From NCBI GenBank assembly GCA_964036315.1, contig OZ038478.1, positions 142,111,988-142,175,987 of the forward strand: DNA of 64,000 bases, given 5' to 3'. Origin of the DNA: Acanthosepion esculentum (lineage: Eukaryota; Mollusca; Cephalopoda; Sepiida; Sepiidae). Below, one piece after another: positions 22,078 to 36,429 of this stretch. Every line of letters begins with the position of its first letter. Positions within the stretch are counted from its first letter, which is position 1. The notes under the pieces are model-generated. The model did no database searches and was not told where the DNA came from. It saw only the letters and a list, made by a program, of their open reading frames with translations. The position numbers and the translations under genes are program-made.

Positions 22078-22899
22078 TTGCTTAAGCTTTGATTTTTTTG
22101 TCTTTGTGATGTTTTAACAGTTTTTATCCAAAAATTTTATTCCGATGTTATCCATTATTCTATTTTGTATCGTTACTTCGTTTTTTTAATATTATTTACC
22201 AATGGTACAAAAACAAAATAAAAATTGACATGTATATGAGTGCATTCCTGTGTACAAATGTGTGTATGCGTGATTTGTATTGTTTCATTATTATTTGACG
22301 AATTTAAAGTACCTAGGCTTCATGGTCAATTTGCCTTGGAATTTTTTTTCTTTCGCTCAAAGCTATCTAAATCTGATAGTGTGCGTAAAGATCACTGTTG
22401 TAGTCAATGTACGTGTACAAGAGTTTGTGGACGTGGGAAATTAATCAAACATTTCCAGAAAAGGTTTAACGAACAAGAAAAATAAATTCAAAGAACATTT
22501 TAATTGAGAATAATCGATCCTAATAATAAAGAGAATCGAACAAAATGTCGATGTGATTCGTTTAATATTGCGAAATAAATATGTGAGTATCAGTATTCAG
22601 TCTTTTGTCTTTATTTATATCAATAAATGTTTCTTCTATTTCAGGCTTAACTTCCATTTTTGTTCAATTATTTCAATGATTTTACATTAACTTGATTTCC
22701 AAGGAAAAGTGTACTGAAATAAAAGAACTTCGCGAATCATTTTATTAATAAAGTTCGCACAAATCAAGACTCGTGCCACTCGTTGTAGAGAGTTACTAAA
22801 TGAGGTGTGTAATGTGAATAGAAAAAGATAGAATGCGGTGAATATTATGAGGATTAAGAAAATAATGAGTGATCCCTAACTTGAAGAGGTTAAAACTGT
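22078..22899. other. No recognisable feature
   Basis: AT-rich sequence. The 81-codon plus frame at 22240-22485, with a Cys-rich end, has no family I recognise. Confidence 0.5.
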
Positions 22900-23290
22900 T
22901 TTCATCTCTCACAAGGCTGCGTAAAAGATTTCTAACTATGTCACGGCCGTAAAGAATGTTGAGCAGCTCCAGTCTAGATAAGGCAGCACTACTCCATTTT
23001 CGGTCTAATCTAACTCTTGTAAAGCTAATGTATGGCAGAAGTTAGATACTTCATGGAGCAGTAGAACGAGCCGTCCATTTTTCAGCTTCTTTAGGAAAGG
23101 ATCGTATGTATGGGTTCCACTTGGGGTCTGGAGTGAACATCCCATTAGACGTTCAAAGCATTGCACTTCGTTGAGGGTACCACTGTTCATTGTAATGGAA
23201 TAAGGCTCCGGTTCTGATTAGTGTTCATGAAATAATACACGCTTGCTTTTAGAGGTACTGAAAGTAACAGGCTATTTATATAGTTTGTTT
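22900..23290 (-). pseudogene. LINE reverse-transcriptase C-terminal fragment
   Basis: The minus-strand translation runs through TMNSGTLNEVQCFERLMG and on to KKLKNGRLVLLLHEVSNF. This resembles the post-palm region of CR1/Rex-like RTs (a MNGT.L.EV..F..LG pattern, then the thumb helices). The frame is open for 61 codons and decays on both sides. It differs from the LINE at 15246. Confidence 0.45.
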
Positions 23291-23640
23291 TTTTTTAGTT
23301 TTTTTTTATTTTGGTTATTGTGCTGTTAGAACGAAGCCAACAGAGAGATCATATGTAAGGCTTTCAATGTCGTGATTTTTTAAGATACTTCCATAAACTT
23401 GAAAAGATTTGTGTATACTAACGCCAATCTTTACAAAGTAAACATTGGCACACGGACACGTTTAAGGAGCACGAATTTAGGATATAAGTTATTCATAATG
23501 GCTTAGATATTAGTTTGCTTAACAACGACATATTCAATGATTAAATTTGCCCCGGAGAAGATCGATTTGCGAAATTCATTAATGACGATATCTAGTAAGC
23601 AAACATTTTTCTGACACATGGGCATATTATTATTATTACT

Positions 23641-24391
23641 ACCATCATGGCCCGGCGTTGCCCGTACTTGATTCACAAATCGTAAGACTCATACAGCAAT
23701 CGCTGTCAGTTGACTTAAACTATTTTTGCCCTTCCTTGCCTTTAATGGAGTGCCCTTTGTCGTGCTGATGTTGCTACATGCCTTACTTCTTGCCTATCTC
23801 ACACTGCGAATATTTTCTAAGCTCTATACTAAACATTAAATCTATTACGAAAAAAGAACTAAACAAAATGATCACAAAACGATCAACTTTAAAAAGGACT
23901 CGTAACTGGAAAAACCGAATGAAAAAACAATGTTAACAACAAATAATTGTTCACACCCAACCCAGTTCTGCGGAATCAGAATCAACGTTGAGTTTAATCA
24001 AGCGAATGAGCCAATTGGAGTAAACTTCCATGCAGATTTAAATTTTTCCCATTGTGAAGAATGCAGCTATCGATTTTTTTTGCATGCTAGCATACTAGTT
24101 AACATTCGTGTCAGTAAGCTGTTGGCTCTCACGCTGGCCAATAGAATCATCCTGCCTATTCGTGGCAGCCAGCCTAGGCTCTCACTCTGGCCAGTAGAAA
24201 ATGGCCGCAAACTACATAAAAACTGCCGTAGAAGCATGAAAAAAATCGATTATTTCCACTATCGATGGGAGTTGGGAAATGCAAAGTCGGTCTTGGCCTT
24301 CCACTAAGTTGAAGCATGTGCATGTAAATGTTGGTGCTAATCCGTTGAAAATTGCGGCCGTGCATTCGTTACACACATACATACTGGATAT
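23641..24391 (-). mobile_element. Non-autonomous Helitron-like element, copy B
   Basis: Shares the whole body with copy A: atggcccggcgttgcccg at the left, a gaatgagccaattggagtaaa block, and gcggccgtgcattcgttacac at the right. The CTAG end is degraded (reads ggtag on the minus strand) and the 5' TC end is not clear. It is older or damaged compared with copy A. Confidence 0.7.
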
Positions 24392-24459
24392 CCGAATCTA
24401 TCTGCTTATTAAATCCATAGCTGATTCGGACCAATACGTTTCCTCCATTAAAGAATAGA

Positions 24460-25325
24460 TATGGGTTGTTCCAATAACTTGGATCGATTTTAAATGTCAA
24501 TTACGTTTATGCGTCTAATGATTTTTTTCTTTTTCTTTCAGATTTAACAACTTAAGTTTTTAGCAATTTCCACCATGGAAAGATTAACAATCAAACAACG
24601 TGTTAAAGTTATCGAAGCCTATTACGAAAATGGACGATCAAACAGAAATGCATTTCGCGCAGTTTGCGATTTTTTTGGTCAACATAATCGAACACCCGAG
24701 AGTGCAATTGGAAAAATTGTTCGTAAGTTCAAACAAACTGGGTCGGTGGCAGATGTGAAAACACCATTGCATGCTCGTTTACGTTGTTCAGCTGAAAACA
24801 TTGCTGCAGTACACGAGAATGTAGCCGAAATCAAATTTTGAAAAAGTATTGTCTCTACACATTTACAAAAACCTACTGACAAGCGAACTGCAACCGGCTG
24901 ACCATTTGGAGCACCGTACATTCGTTAATTGGGTGCACCAGCAAAGACAAGCTAATGAATATTTTTCGAAACAAAATCCTCTTTAGTGATGAAGCCTATT
25001 TTCATCTTGGTGGATTCGATAATAAGCAGAATTGTCGCATTTGGGCTGATGAAAATCCAAGGACGATTGTTGAAAAGCCACTGCATCCACAAAAGGTCAC
25101 TGTTTGGTGTGCATTTTTTGCTAGCAGAATCATTGGGCCGTATATTTATAAATGTGAACATTCATTTTCGTAATAGGCTTCGATAAATTTAACACGTTGT
25201 TTGAATGTTAATCTTTCCTGGGTTAAAATTGCCAAAGACTTAAGTTGTTAAATCTGAAAGAAAAAGAAAAAAATCATTGGACGCTTAACTTAATTCACAT
25301 TGAAAATCGGTCCAACACCCTATAT
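24460..25325 (+). mobile_element. Mariner-family derivative with ~165-bp inverted arms
   Basis: Left arm 24460-24632 and right arm 25163-25325 are reverse complements over about 165 bp. The shared sequence includes the outer end, the poly-pyrimidine ttctttttctttcagattt and the first ~20 codons of the transposase. The 3' part of the gene has therefore been replaced by an inverted copy of the 5' end. The outer ends (gggttgttccaataa and gggtgttggaccgat in reverse) are less alike than the inner arms. Such a structure can be mobilised only in trans. Confidence 0.8.
24575..25173 (+). pseudogene. Truncated mariner-like transposase
   Basis: The start is the ATG at 24575 (caccATGG context). Residues 1-40 (RLTIKQRVKVIEAYYENG) form the N-terminal HTH and the frame stops at 24839. 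After a deletion and frame change, the catalytic domain resumes at about 24955 with ILFSDEAYFHLGGF (first Asp), NKQNCRIWADENP and VTVWCAF. It ends at IIGPYIYK, where the inverted 5' copy begins. The second catalytic Asp (DNAPxH) and everything after it are missing. HTH sequence and NKQNCRIW are typical of the invertebrate mariner-like family that uses these boxes. Confidence 0.8.
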
Positions 25326-26739
25326 TAGCTAGAAATATTAATCTATAATTGTTACTTCACGACCTGTAGATATTTATTTGGGTGTGCTTGAGTTTAATCC
25401 TTTTAATTTTTTTATTTCTTTATTTTTTTTAAGTGGAATTATCCAATAATGAGCGAATTATATCATTTTTTTAAATGATCGTTTTAACTTATCTTGTCTT
25501 AAATCTATATTACAGAGAGTATGCCGGACGAATTAGGGTTTCATTCAGTGTAGTGGTCTTCAAGACAAGCTGAGTATACATCTCTGTTCACAACTACCTG
25601 ATATTGTGCTTATGAGTGCAAGTGTTATAAAGTATTTGTTATAAACACTCAGTGATCATTGAGCCTTTTACCATGCTAGCTATGTTAAATAAATATCTAT
25701 AGCTACATGCACACGATTATATATTAATATATATTGTTCACTAAAGAGGGACAGACAGAAATGACATTTATGAATAACACAATACGCTTTCAAAAGAAAA
25801 ATTCCACATAATCTTGTAAAAGTAAAACTTGTTTGGCTTGATTGATTTAAATGAATACCTACTTTCACTGTCATTATTAGATACGGCTGACTGATTTAAG
25901 CTCGGAAGAAAAATTTGAATTATCATCCTCAGTGTGGAGCCGATGTGATTTGGTATATAAAAAAAGGTAATCTACACAACAAAGTCTGTGTGGCTAGTAT
26001 GTCGGCTGTACTAGTCACAGCAGCAGAGTGTCACATTTTATTATGCAAGTTAACCTTTTCACAATAAAATTAGTATTCACCAACGGATGTTGGTAAGACT
26101 TTTAGAATATAATTATATTCATAAAAAGAGAAGGTAATGTTTAAACAAATATTTCTGCGAAACAAAACAAAAATGCTGCAAATAATTTAAAAATGGAAAC
26201 AGTATAAATAAATAGATGAAAGTCTGGTGAAGGTTATAGAAAGCCGAGGTAACCAAATTAACGTATAAAATAATGTATTCCGGTATATAGGATATTGTGT
26301 TAATTAAAAATGTTTCTTTGCTTTGTATCTTTTGGATTTATTCTAAATAATATTCGTAATATAAGATTATGTTGTATTACGTTTGTCTAAGTGGTAAAAC
26401 TCTCCAAAATAAGTTATCAACTAAAACTCATACGATATATTGTTCCTGTTAATATTAGTATATATTGAACGTTTTACCAACATCGCTCGGTAATTACCAA
26501 TGTCATTGTAAAAACGATGTTCATAATAAAATCTAACAAAGTGTTCTGATATTCGTCCAATTTTACCAAGACCTCAGCAGAAATTTCTACTAAATAACGA
26601 TTCAATTTGTTTTGTGCAAGCATATTTGTGATCCAGTAATATAAAGCAGGGAATGGAATGCCGACTGTGAGAGTGACCACCTTCAAGTCATGTATGACCT
26701 CAGAATAAAACTACATAAATTAATGTAGGCTAAAGCATC
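25326..26739. other. No recognisable feature
   Basis: AT-rich sequence, no coding motif, no internal repeat that I can see. Confidence 0.5.
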
Positions 26740-27130
26740 ACCCAAATTCCAACACGACAGACTATTGAATGACCCATATGGCTAAGAGATGTATACTGAC
26801 AGTCTTAAAATCAAATACATTGAATTAAATGAGAATGGAAGGTGACATACGTAAGACAAGCTTTAGTGGTATCAGCAAATGAGTTCATCTCAAGGAAAAG
26901 TAAACGTAGGAAAAATGAGTGAATGCCAGATAAAATTCTCGGTATAATGGAAAGGAAACAGCAAAAAATTACAAAGATATGGTCCAGAATATAGTATATT
27001 ACACAAAGAAATTAAAAACAAATGGAGGCAGGCAAAAGAGGAATGGCTCAATGAAAAGTATTCAGAAATAGAAAAAAATGGGTAGTATAAATAAGGCAGA
27101 TATTCAAGCTTTAAAATTGAAAGTAAACTC
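26740..27130 (+). pseudogene. Possible RTE-like LINE fragment
   Basis: After frameshifts, the plus strand reads HKEIKNKWRQAKEEWLNEKY and then SEIEKNG. This resembles the linker between endonuclease and RT of RTE-like elements (a C+.AKEEW...KC.EIE pattern). No catalytic box is present, so the identification is weak. Confidence 0.35.
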
Positions 27131-27800
27131 GAGAAGCTGAGTTCAAATTCCGGCTTAGTCTGATGGTTTTAATTTTGCAATAATTCCCTTTGGTGCCTCC
27201 TTGTGGGGTGATGGTTTCCGAGCTAGTCTGCTTAACCATTATTACTATGTGATGATTTTGATCCTCACTGTGTGCTCCATCTTTGTGGCCTTGAACCAAA
27301 CCTAAGATTGGTATTTTATTCGCTTCTCGACCTTCTGGCCGAGATGAATGTGTGGTATCTATTCTCCTTTTGATCAATGCAGAAGGTGCCTGGTCTCCGG
27401 AACGCCAACCTTGCGGCAGTACCTTAATCATTACGCTAAAAAAAAGAGAAAGCTGGTGGAATACTGGCACCATGGAGCCAGGCAATTTTGAGATTTGCCG
27501 ATGGTAACCCCACGTTAAAAACGACCTTGTGTCACATCATGTCACTGCGAGTAGATAACTTTGCATTAATGGCCTTAGCATGAAACCATCTTTTCTCCTT
27601 CACTCCCTTTCTATGGGTTAAATAGCAGTCTACACTGATCTCTATAGCCGTCAATGGATTCTAGTAAAAGGGATTATTCTGAATTTAAATCTGTGGAGAA
27701 AACAACGGCAAACCATTCCACACTTTTTTGCTATGAACTCATGAAAATGAAAAAAAAATCAGTGGAGAACCGTTGTAGCCTACATCGTAGAGACATGACA
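27131..27800. other. No recognised gene; possible SINE fragment
   Basis: A B-box-like gagttcaaattccgg at 27136-27150 recalls tRNA-derived cephalopod SINEs, but the A box and the central domain are missing. The 124-codon minus frame (27111-27485) lacks recognisable motifs. Confidence 0.35.
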
Positions 27801-28073
27801 TTAAAACTAGAACACTAACCATCAATTAAAGTTATACCACTACTAACCATGGGTATATCATACTCGATTTTGAAAATATAAAAAAAAGTAATATAAATCT
27901 TTATTTGAAATATTTTACATCCAGGCACTTCAAACTTTGTACTTTGTGTTAACATTAATAGGAACTGAACAACATATTATTTAGGTAAGACAATCAAGTA
28001 CTGAAAATTGTAATTAAAAATAGGAAAATGTTCCCTGGGTACTATATACCCATGGTTAGTGTTCTACTGTTAA
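27801..28073. mobile_element. piggyBac-type MITE, 273 bp including TTAA at both ends
   Basis: Left end TTAA then aactagaacactaaccat. Right end, in reverse complement, TTAA then cagtagaacactaaccat. The terminal repeats agree in 16 of the 18 bases after TTAA. On the left, about 28 bases containing a second actaaccat separate the first TIR part from gggtatat, which on the right follows directly. TTAA duplication is the hallmark of the piggyBac superfamily. No coding sequence. The partner transposase is not in the window. Confidence 0.75.
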
Positions 28074-28199
28074 CATAATTTAACTAGAAAATCCTTCTCC
28101 TTAATTCAAACTCACATTCTCTCTCCAATTATTTCAAAGAAAGCGAGAAATCAACGAAAATGAAGTCATATTTGATTTTCTTTAATCAAACTACAATAC

Positions 28200-29100
28200 A
28201 GCAACAGCATTTTGAATTTTATTAACCTTGGCTCAGTACGTTTGGTCAATTCGGAAGAAATAGAGCTAAGAATGTTCAGATGCTTCCACCCTTTAAGTGC
28301 TCAATGACTATTTGTTGTTTATCATTAAAAATAGATTCTACTTGGAAGATATCTACACGAGGTTTTTTCTAGCCAAATGTGGCGATGATAATGTGGAACT
28401 TAAGGAAGAACGAATTCACTTACATTAGAAAATATGTGTTGTGGAAAGTAGTGGGTCGGAATCTAACATAGGCGTTCGGAAATAGAAAAAAAAGTTTTCT
28501 CAAAATTGGTGCCTCGAATCTTGACTGCTTAGCAGAAACAATGTCAGCTTTATCTTTCCTCTCATCTTTTCAATAATGCAAATATGTTTAACAGTTTCGT
28601 CACTGGCGATGAATCAAAGTTTTCAATACGACCAGGTAATAAAAAAGACCCTGCTTGAGGGTTTCTTTGATAATAAAAGGATAGTTTACTAGAAAACTCT
28701 TAGCCAAAAAACAAACTGTCAATCAACGTGTTTGTTTGGAAGTGATGATGTTACGAGAATTTTCACAGGGAAAAAAAACTAAAATCTATCCTGGCAATTG
28801 TATTCTCCATCATGATAATGCTTCTGACGTATTCCCTTGTTCCTAGCTAAGAATAAAGGCCATCTACCATGTTCGTAAGACTTAAACACCTACGATTCTG
28901 GGCTATTTCCAAAATTGAAAATGACTTGTAAGCACAAATGTTTGCTGATAACCAGCAACACGTAACTACTTTACTGAAAGGTATTCCCAAAAATGTGTTA
29001 TAAGAATGTTTATAGCAATGACACTAACATCTCACAAAATACAAAGCTTCACAAAAGAAGTACTTTGATGTGAACAGCCACCAGTAGAGTACAAGTAAGA
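28200..29100 (+). pseudogene. Mariner-like transposase remnant (FVTGDES type)
   Basis: Frameshifted plus-strand pieces in the right order: FVTGDESKFSIRPGNKKDP (28592 on; first catalytic Asp), then VNQRVCLEVMMLREF (28720 on), then ILHHDNAS (28803 on; second catalytic Asp in HHDNA), and LFPKLKM (about 28905). The third Asp region is unreadable. All are standard boxes of the mariner group related to SETMAR transposases. Old and dead. Confidence 0.65.
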
Positions 29101-29683
29101 AAACATTTCTTTCAGGTACTCATTCCAGCAAGTATATTAACACACTTAGCATGAATGTTTATGTAATACTTGTTATGTTGATTATATATCTAAATAAAAT
29201 TAGACGACATAACACTTATTTTGACCTGAATTATAAGTGATAATGTTTATCATCATCCAAACGAAAAAATTTCAAACTCGACTTGACAAAATGTCTATGG
29301 ATATAAAATAGAAGAAAAAGAAGTCCACCGTTTCAACACCGTCAAACTACTATATAATAACATTTTTATGTTTTCATAAATTTATTACCAATTAATGTTC
29401 GGCCACATTGGTGATCACTCAACACTGACTACCAACATGTCGCTTATGTATAGATAGATTATACAAAGATTTATGAACAGTAAGGCGAGAAGAGCCGAAA
29501 GCTGGACTCCTGCGCGATAACAGACATCTACTAAAATGTCATGTCTCTTCAGGATCATAGCACCTTACTGGATCCATAGCTTCATAAAAAATGACGCAGC
29601 CTCCACACACAGGCCCAAACGTCCGCATTAAAGAGGTAGTCTGAACAGTCTTTTATTGTTCAATAACACACATTGTGGTGTAA

Positions 29684-30659
29684 ATACGAGGATAGGCTGA
29701 AAAGTTCATAGGCTGATTATAAAGGAGTGATATGAGAACTGTGTAATCTTGCATGCATTAATCTCAACTCTTCTTCTTAATAATTGTATTAATTATTTCC
29801 GATTAAACTGACATCTGTCTGTTCAAAGAATACTACAAAAGTAACTAGTAGTGACTACTCTTGAAAATAGTCAAAATTTAGCATCGTGATACATTAGGGG
29901 ATGACACTCCAGCTTTATCAACAGTGCAAAAGTGAGCAACTGAATTTAGAAGAGTAAGGGAAATTAATGAAGATGAGCCAAGGTCTGTACGTCGTACAAC
30001 TGACACTACCGAGGAAAACAGGGATCGTGTTCACCACATGGTGATGGATGACAGACGATTGACTATAAATCAAATAGCTAATGCTATTAGCATAACCTGT
30101 GAGAGAGTTGAGAATATTCTGTACAATGAACTTGGCAGGAAGAAAGTTTCTGTAACCTCGTCGAAAGCGCATCAGACTCATCACGTGAAAATTTGAAATT
30201 GTTGGCAGCTTGTGCCATTGAATGTTGGGCGTATCACTTTGTGCCAGAGACAAAGAGAAAATCCATGCTCCAAAGAAGGCCAATGTTATTTCATCTGAGA
30301 CACAAAAGGCACAGTGTTTATTGACTATCTTCAACCTTTCCACACTGTCAATGGAGAGTAATATGCTAACTTGCTGAGACAGTTATGAAAAGCTATCAAG
30401 GCTAAAGGCCCAGGAAAACTGATGAAATGTGTATTGCTTCATTAGGACAATGCTCCTTCGTTTCAATGGTTGCTGTGCGTAACTTTGGCATTGAATTAAT
30501 TGATCACCTTCCCTATTCTCCTCATTCTTCTTTAAACAGTCAGATGTCAGTTTACCTGGAAAGAAATAAAGCAGCTATTAATAGAAGAGATGAAAGATTT
30601 CATAGCTCTTGCATCATTCCTTCATAGTCAGCTTATGAACTTTTCAGCCAACCTTTGTA
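29684..30659 (+). mobile_element. Mariner-like element with recognisable TIRs
   Basis: The left end contains aggctgaaaagttcatagg (from 29694) and the right end is its reverse complement cttatgaacttttcagcc (30632-30649). The first is preceded by TA and the second followed by gta. Element length is about 976 bp, short for an autonomous mariner. It carries a decayed transposase on the plus strand. Confidence 0.75.
29920..30640 (+). pseudogene. Mariner-like transposase, decayed
   Basis: The best-kept part (29971-30150) reads EDEPRSVRRTTDTTEENRD then VHHMVMDDRRLTINQIANA, the second HTH typical of mariner. Later pieces read GEYYANLLRQL, KGPGKL, VLLH and DNAPS (second catalytic Asp at about 30450). 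Stops and frameshifts occur throughout. Confidence 0.65.
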
Positions 30660-31060
30660 ATGGTCTATTTGTTGGTCGATAAGCACAAGACTTTATGGAC
30701 TGTAGTGTATACTTTACAATGCATTTAACTACGATGAGTTGAGTAGCATCAGTTTTGAAGTGGGATGTGAATTGATGAATGATCTCGTTCATTTACGTGA
30801 TTACCGACCTTTTCAGTAGCCAACTGCCTCGTTATTACCTCTCCTGCAGACGCCGCAATTTCCGGTGACTTTGATATGTGTCCAGAATTAAATTATTCTT
30901 AGTGTGCTTGCAAAAAGCAACCTTGAGCATTTTCCAATTCGGAAAGCGCTTTATCTTTCTGGCCATAAACAATCAATCCTCTATCAAATAGTCTTAAATC
31001 ATCTATGTATTCAATAGTTGCCACAGATATACTACCACAACTACACTACTACTTTACCTA
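30660..31060. other. No recognisable feature
   Basis: Unannotated sequence between the mariner element and a microsatellite. Confidence 0.5.
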
Positions 31061-31064
31061 TTGC

Positions 31065-32820
<1,756 letters not shown>

Positions 32821-32822
32821 AG

Positions 32823-32823
<1 letters not shown>

Positions 32824-32872
<49 letters not shown>

Positions 32873-32873
32873 A
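32824..32873. repeat. (GATA)n microsatellite
   Basis: About twelve GATA units. Confidence 0.95.
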
Positions 32874-33327
32874 CAGACCAAATTCAATTTGAACATGCAG
32901 CATTTCCTAAGCAAGTCATTGTTCAGATATTTTCCAGCGTTATTGTGGCAACTTCTTTTCATTCAACAAATGAATAGTCTATAAAAATGGCACGGTTCTC
33001 TGCTAATAGGAATAAATTAGATAAAAATTTGGTGAGAAAAAACAATTTTTAATTGTCATCTTGCCAACTTTTTTGTTAGCGACCGGAATTAATTATTTAA
33101 TACAACCTCAAATCAACAAACATTTCATCATGCAGATTAAAATTTCGTGGATGAAATATTTATATTATTTTTTTACTTTTCCAAGCATCCATTTCATCAA
33201 TTCTTTCTGCTCTCTTCTTTAGAGACTGACTTAGCCATGAGACTTGCTAATAAATTTTAAGTGATTTTTTTAAAAATACCATTCTTTTTCTTGCAAAAAT
33301 AAATAGCGGTTCAGGATAGATAAATGC

Positions 33328-33328
<1 letters not shown>

Positions 33329-33418
<90 letters not shown>
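33329..33418. repeat. (TA)n microsatellite
   Basis: About 44 uninterrupted TA units. Confidence 0.95.
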
Positions 33419-33422
<4 letters not shown>

Positions 33423-36390
33423 TACAGAAATATAGTGTTTAGGGGCAGAAACATTGTAATGCGTTTATCTCCTATATGAGTGAAGTGCGTGAAATGTCGT
33501 GCTTATCGGTGCGAAAATGGAAGCGGAATTCTGAGTTTAGATTCCCACCGGAATCGTTGCATTCACTTTTGCAGAAATGCCCTTGGGGAAAGGTGTCTCT
33601 TCTTCACCCACCTATGGGTCAAATACCAGAGAAGACGTCTCTCTAGCTATATGTCGATGAACTTACCTGTAAAAATTATTTACTACAGATACCACAGTAA
33701 AGATATATTAGGTGGTGAGGCTGTGAACCTGTATTCCACACTGGGGAGTCAAATGGCATTAAAGAGGAGGAAGAGGAATATCCTAAATGCGAATGCTTGA
33801 ATCCCTTGAAAAACAGCTTTCCAAATCCAGATACGATAGAGACCTGAAAAAGTCCAGAAGGTAAAATAGCGGAAATGTTGTGACTATATGATAAGGAAAC
33901 TAATCTGAATAGAGTAATATATGAGTTGAAATTATTCTATCAACAAATCATTTCTGCGTTAGTCTAGCTTATTCATTGAGGTATATCTTCTACCTTAGAT
34001 CATGAATTTATAGCTTGCAGAAAGGACAAGCATAACATCTAATATAAGCATATGCACGTCAACCTACACCTACAACACACACACGCGCGCACACACACCC
34101 ACACACACATATATATATAGAGAGGGGGGGGACCAAGAAGAGAGATGCATGTATAAAAGTGTAAAAACTTAAATACCTCTATGTATTCCCGCTTGTATCT
34201 GTGTAAGAAATGGAATGGAGGACTGTTTTACTTTACTTTTTTGTTCTTTAATTCCCATTGTTTTCACAAAAGGGACAGTTATTCAATCGATCGCATTAGT
34301 AATAATCAGAGGGAATATACGGAAAAGTGAACGAGTGACAAGCGCAAATAACATTCTCCTGCCACGGTTTGGTTCACTAACAAAACATCATCATTCGATA
34401 TTTCCGCCTTTTTACCTCGTTTTGATAGACGCGTCATATTTTTCTCTCGCTCTAGGCAGGAAAAAAAGACCCAACGACGCATGCAAAACCTGTACTCGCT
34501 CTGAGCCCTGTGTTTCATCTTATGACCTTGCTCTGCTAAGAAATGTGGAGAGCTAGGAAGTAACATTCAATGTATCTTGACTAAATACCATCACAAAGTG
34601 AATAACTTTTAGTTATTCCCCTGTGCTATGTATTTCAATGATTTCGTATTGTTTTTGTTCTTGCTTCTGGCTTTAAAAAGCGAAACAAAGATTAGACGTA
34701 TTGGAACACATGAAAAAGAATAAGAGCTGGTTTATAAAGGGAACTAACTCTATATGCACAAAGATGAAAGAGTTATAATGATGTCCCTGCAATGTTATAT
34801 ATGATAATTACAAATACGTGCGTATGAGTGTGATCTGTGCATGCATATGACTATGAATGCTTTTATTCTATGGAAACGGCCATTTAGTCATGTGCACCAC
34901 TAGAAAATGATTATTATTAAGTTTCGAATATAAAAGTTTTCGTACGTTTATGCAACTGCATAAATCTGTAATTTGTAAATGTTTATGAATGTAAATGAAA
35001 ATATTATAAGTTAGTAAATATTTGCAATATATATATATATATATATTTGTATATAGCTGTATGAATATAAAATGAATTGTTCGGTGTTATATGCGTATGT
35101 ATATACAATCTACATGTATGAAGGTAAATTTTAATAAGGTGAAGTTTAAATGGATGTGGAAACTGTTTTACTATCTGCGTGACTTGTATTCGTTATAATT
35201 TCTTCAATATATATAAAGTTTTCGTGCATATCAAATTGATTCTCAATTTTAGTGCTTTATTCTAGACTTATTTCATGTAAACATTTAAAACCTATCTATG
35301 ACTACTATAATGTTATCATTATTATTATTATTATTATCATTATTATTATTATTATTTAGTGAGAAGCAGTCCACCAACAAAGGCTAAGTGACAAATACAT
35401 GAAACGCAATATACCCATTATGACAAGCAGGGTGATAAGTATGTAGCAGGCACATTACAGCCAAATGTTTGCAACATGGTGACATGTTTTGATAAAATAA
35501 ACCTGTAACCTTGCAGGTAGGATCCAGTTAAAAATACCTTCAGATTGGGCAATCCATTTACGTTTTGACCGTATTCCTAAGTATTTTGATGTAACTACAA
35601 ACCGCTTTAACTGTCTCATCCTTCAAACATAAAAATAACCCTCTCGAAACCCAATGTTCTACAATAATTATCTACTGCCTCTGAATCTGATAATGAACTA
35701 AAATTTAATTTAATTGCATTAAAGTTGTCAATGTTCTCGCTCATGTGTTTCATATGTATTGTTTATCGTTTCTGTTAGCCAAAGAACTGTTTCATCAAAG
35801 GTGTCGTGATATTTATTGAATAAACTTTAGTCAGTTTTTTTCTCTAATTATTTTTGCTCGTATGAGTAAAGTCTTTTTGTTAAATCAGCGAGTGTGGTGG
35901 AGACCAATCAGAATAATTACAATGGGTTTAATTTAGACTGAAGCAACACATTAAAGGTAAATTAATATTAATAAAAACGAGAGTCAATTGGTAAAATGGC
36001 GGATGCATATCGAGATCCTGTTACTATTGAGGTATTATTTTCGAATAAGCACTAAAGTCTCTAGAGGTACTGAAATGAAACAATAGCTCACTGCACTGCT
36101 CAAAAACAGGTTTAAGCATTTAAAATGTCACTTGAAATGTGGCCAGATGAGGGCAGCAATTAATTATTGATTATGGGGCTTAGAAAGGAATAATATATCA
36201 TCTGTACTCAAAGACCTCCAGAAAAATGACGATCATCAAAAGATAATTTATCTAGAGAATTAGATAAGCTTCGAAAATTATAGATGAGTTTTCTAGATAT
36301 TCCCTATAAGTAAAAAAGAGAACTAAAGTACTGTTGATATAGGCTAATGATACTCAATAGATTCTAAATCACAACCAGAAGGATTTGAAG
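33419..36390. other. No recognised gene; a few simple repeats
   Basis: Contains CA/CGCG repeats at 34076-34112, a G-run after a short TA tract (34113-34131), a TA tract at 35030-35046 and an (ATT)n tract at 35310-35357. The 106-codon plus frame at 33480-33800 and the 113-codon frame at 34215-34556 have no family I recognise, and their base composition does not differ from the surroundings. Confidence 0.5.
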
Positions 36391-36429
36391 GAACAAAACA
36401 GTTTTTCACGATTTTCTAATCTAGTCCCC

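Noticed and set aside
21837..22092. Open frames across 21878-22077
   Set aside because: They run through 200 N and have no real sequence.
33480..33800. 106-codon plus frame as a host gene
   Set aside because: No domain, no splice or codon evidence, and surrounded by non-coding sequence.
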